Shown here in pieces: positions 59,405 to 64,000 of a DNA stretch of 64,000 bases (position 1 is its first letter; each line of letters starts with the position of its first letter). This DNA is from Silurus meridionalis. Its lineage: Eukaryota > Chordata > Actinopteri > Siluriformes > Siluridae. The notes under the pieces are model-generated. The model searched no databases and was not told where the DNA came from. It was given only the letters and a program-made list of their open reading frames with translations. The stretch lies in NCBI RefSeq assembly GCF_014805685.1, contig NC_060887.1, positions 29,419,963 to 29,483,962 of the forward strand, in the 5' to 3' direction. The translations under genes and the position numbers were made by a program.

Positions 59405-61812
59405 TTAATAATGGGTCTGAACATCTCTCTAATAATAACACTGGATCCAATACAGTTTAAGTGATGATCCAATCTATGGGATTCTACTGTATACATGGTG
59501 TTTCCTGTTTCCTGGAAATACTACTCATACATCACCTCGTTCCCGCTCGCCTTCATTTCTCTAATCTTAGCTCTTCTATAGGTAAAGAGAACATAAAAAG
59601 ACTGAAGGAAAAGTTTGTGTTACAGGTTAAATTCTGATCTAGCCTGAGCGTGGTTAGGATCACTTTTGGAGACCATCGAATGTTTGTTTTCAATCTGATG
59701 AACTAACTTCGCCTATCATCAGTGAATACATAATTGGTGTTTATTTCCCAGGAGACTGTCGGTGCATGAGCAGAAAGCAGTTGTGCAACAACATGCCTCG
59801 CGGAAAGCAATTCTCTTCTAACCCTTACACAAGTGTCTGACAAGCTCACATTTGATCTTTTATATTTCGTGCCGGACCTTTTCTTTATCAGAGACTGTTG
59901 TGCACTCATCTGTACGCCAGGAACTGAAGAATAACCAGGTATTTGAAGGTTCAAGGACAGTTTATGAGCACCACTGTAAATACCTCCGGCAGAGATAAAT
60001 ATCCCACATGTGCTGGTGTCACCTGAAGCTATCCACTTTTCCTCTCAGAGCTGATGATTCTGCTGGCCTAGTTAGATAACAATCAACTCAAGCCTTCTTA
60101 GTGATTTAGGAGAGACTGTAAATTTATAGCATGTAAGACACATGCTTCATACAAACAATCAAAGTGCATCCATATGATTAGAATGATTGCAGACTTCAAA
60201 ATTGCTTTTAAAGCCTCAATCAGGAACCACCTCAATGGGCATGACAGCTGGTTTAAAGATAAATGCAATAACACCGGAGTAAGACAGCAAGAAAAGTTGA
60301 GTTTAGTAATGCTTTTTTTTGTTTTGTTTTTGTTTTTTTTTTTACAAAAGAAAGGCCTTACAAAATACTATGAAAAAAGCATTTATCGAAAAAAAATTGC
60401 AGAGTTTTGTGTATTGTTTGACATCTGTGTGGCTTATTATTTATTTATTTATTTATTTTAGTTCTTATATGTTATCTTTAAGAATATTCAGCAATTTTTC
60501 TAATTTATTTAGCAACTAACAATACTATGAATGTATGTATGTAGTTACAAGAGAGAGGAATGTATGTCTAGAAGCGGAATGACACCAGCAACAGAAAATA
60601 TTATTGTAAAATAGCCAATTCCCATCCAGAGGTGATTCATCTATTCTGTGCATCACTGACATTCAAACCAAGCCTTCATCAGAATACTACTGGATCAATA
60701 AAACATGAAAAAGGAGGACCTGACACAAGTATCTCCATTCCCATGGGACTTCCTTTCAAAGCCCAGATCAGTAGATGGCCATTTGTTCATGTGAACCCAT
60801 CATTTATTTTTCTATTTAACAAAACAGCACAAAATCAGCAAACTTAGAGTGGGATCAAATCCCTACATTCTGAAGGTCATCTAGGTCGAGAAGTGAGGTA
60901 TAGAGGTTACTCATCATTTGTTATTTTCAATAAATCCACAGGCAAATGTCATGCACGCTTTTCTTCGACAACGAAAAATCTCTCCCTGAAGGACTAAATG
61001 TCCTTCTGGGGCCTGTGGTCAATACAACAACGGCTGAAGGACGACAAGTGTTTTTTTTTGCAATGATGTCGGACAATTAGTAAACAACAAAACTACAAAG
61101 AGATCAACAGAAATCAAATCTTAGGAAATAGAATGAATATAATAATAATAAAATAATATTTTATATATCTCTACAGTACATTTCTAAGGTCTAAGGCATG
61201 CTCCATTTCTATTTTAATATCCTAATTGTGCTAACAGCATAATTTCTTGTAAACAAAAAATGCTACAGAAGGCATGTGTTTTGTGAAATGATGGACAGTA
61301 TTAAGTAATAGAGTATGTTTCTAAAAAAACAAACATCGTTATCAATGCGGCCTGGTGTTGTTTTCATGCCTTTAAAAAACTGCACAATAGTGTAAGCCAT
61401 TTTTTATATGCAAAGACAAATAGGCATTTGATTTCTCGTTTCTTTACTGTTCACTGTTTAACAGTATAGTTAATAGTTTCAAATGTAAACTTTTATACAA
61501 TATTTACACAATTGTTTAAAAGCCTACCCATATTCTTTATATTTATCATTTGTCCCCACATTTATCTAAAAGCTTCCCTGTATTTTGTCAATTACTATTT
61601 CCCTAAAAGAACAAAAAGTGCATTTCTATGCAACCTTTTGTTTAGATTTGTCAGTACTGGAGATATAAGCAGAAATCCAGTGACAGTTGCAATCTGATCT
61701 TTTTACTCTCAGCATCTGTTTATTGCATTGTCAACTAAAGCTCCATATGTACAAACTGTAGAGAAAAAAATAATTTACAGATACACATCCTGGCCATATT
61801 TTGCCTTCATAC
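59403..61812. other. Non-coding stretch, nothing recognised
   Basis: AT-rich. No gene, element or structural RNA recognised. Confidence 0.6.
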
Positions 61813-61902
61813 CCACACACACACACACGCACACACACGCGCACACACACGCACACACACATATGTGTTTGTGTGCGTGTGTGCGCGTTTGTGTGTATAT
61901 GT
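61813..61902. repeat. Palindromic (CA)n-(TG)n tract with CG steps
   Basis: A CA run with several GCGC/ACGC interruptions (61813-61860) is followed, after ATAT, by a GT-rich run carrying matching GCGCG interruptions, so the two halves can pair. Confidence 0.9.

Positions 61903-64000
<2,098 letters not shown>

Overview
The window is vertebrate nuclear DNA, almost certainly from a ray-finned fish. It is AT-rich, crowded with (CA)n, (TA)n and tetranucleotide microsatellites, has long introns with GT-AG signals, and carries fish-type mobile elements (RTE-like LINE, tRNA-derived SINEs, hAT and Tc1/mariner/IS630 derivatives, a solo LTR). The repeat mix is reminiscent of ostariophysan (catfish-like) genomes, but that is a weak inference.

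The one convincing protein-coding gene is the 5' half of a voltage-gated sodium channel alpha subunit on the minus strand. Thirteen consecutive coding exons plus one alternative exon lie between 39,964 and 5,137. Splice phases agree throughout and join into one open frame of 2,220 nt (740 codons): N-terminus, complete domain I, the I-II linker and S1-S2 of domain II. Exon lengths of 119, 90, 129, 92, 64, 142, 198 and 239 bp match the vertebrate SCN pattern. The linker and N-terminus resemble SCN5A (Nav1.5) most, so this is an scn5-type gene (zebrafish scn5laa/scn5lab class; the paralogue cannot be decided here). I use human SCN5A exon numbers, in which exon 2 is the first coding exon. Exon 15 onward lies beyond window position 1. 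The non-coding first exon and promoter must lie upstream of 39,964 and were not identified with confidence.

Gene-level highlights are a mutually exclusive exon 6 pair (27,219-27,310 and 26,887-26,978) that swaps Asp for Lys beside the domain I voltage sensor; a U12-type AT-AC intron with an exact ATATCCTT donor and TCCTTAAC branch site; a Tyr next to the domain I selectivity Asp, predicting tetrodotoxin sensitivity; and a retained RRxS kinase motif in the I-II linker.

The introns and the 24 kb upstream of exon 2 hold the mobile elements. They include an internally deleted IS630-like transposon with intact inverted repeats and TA duplications (28,279-29,661); an almost full-length but dead RTE-like LINE with target duplications (41,892-45,177), interrupted by another repeat; a hAT derivative (52,514-53,475); a pogo/Tigger-like MITE (53,657-54,587) containing a nested 569-bp solo LTR with a perfect 5-bp duplication; and a large foldback element (46,504-47,185). 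No second host gene, structural RNA gene or CRISPR array was found. I did not find a wholly new molecular system. The most informative novelty is the alternative exon pair and the layered, datable transposon insertions.
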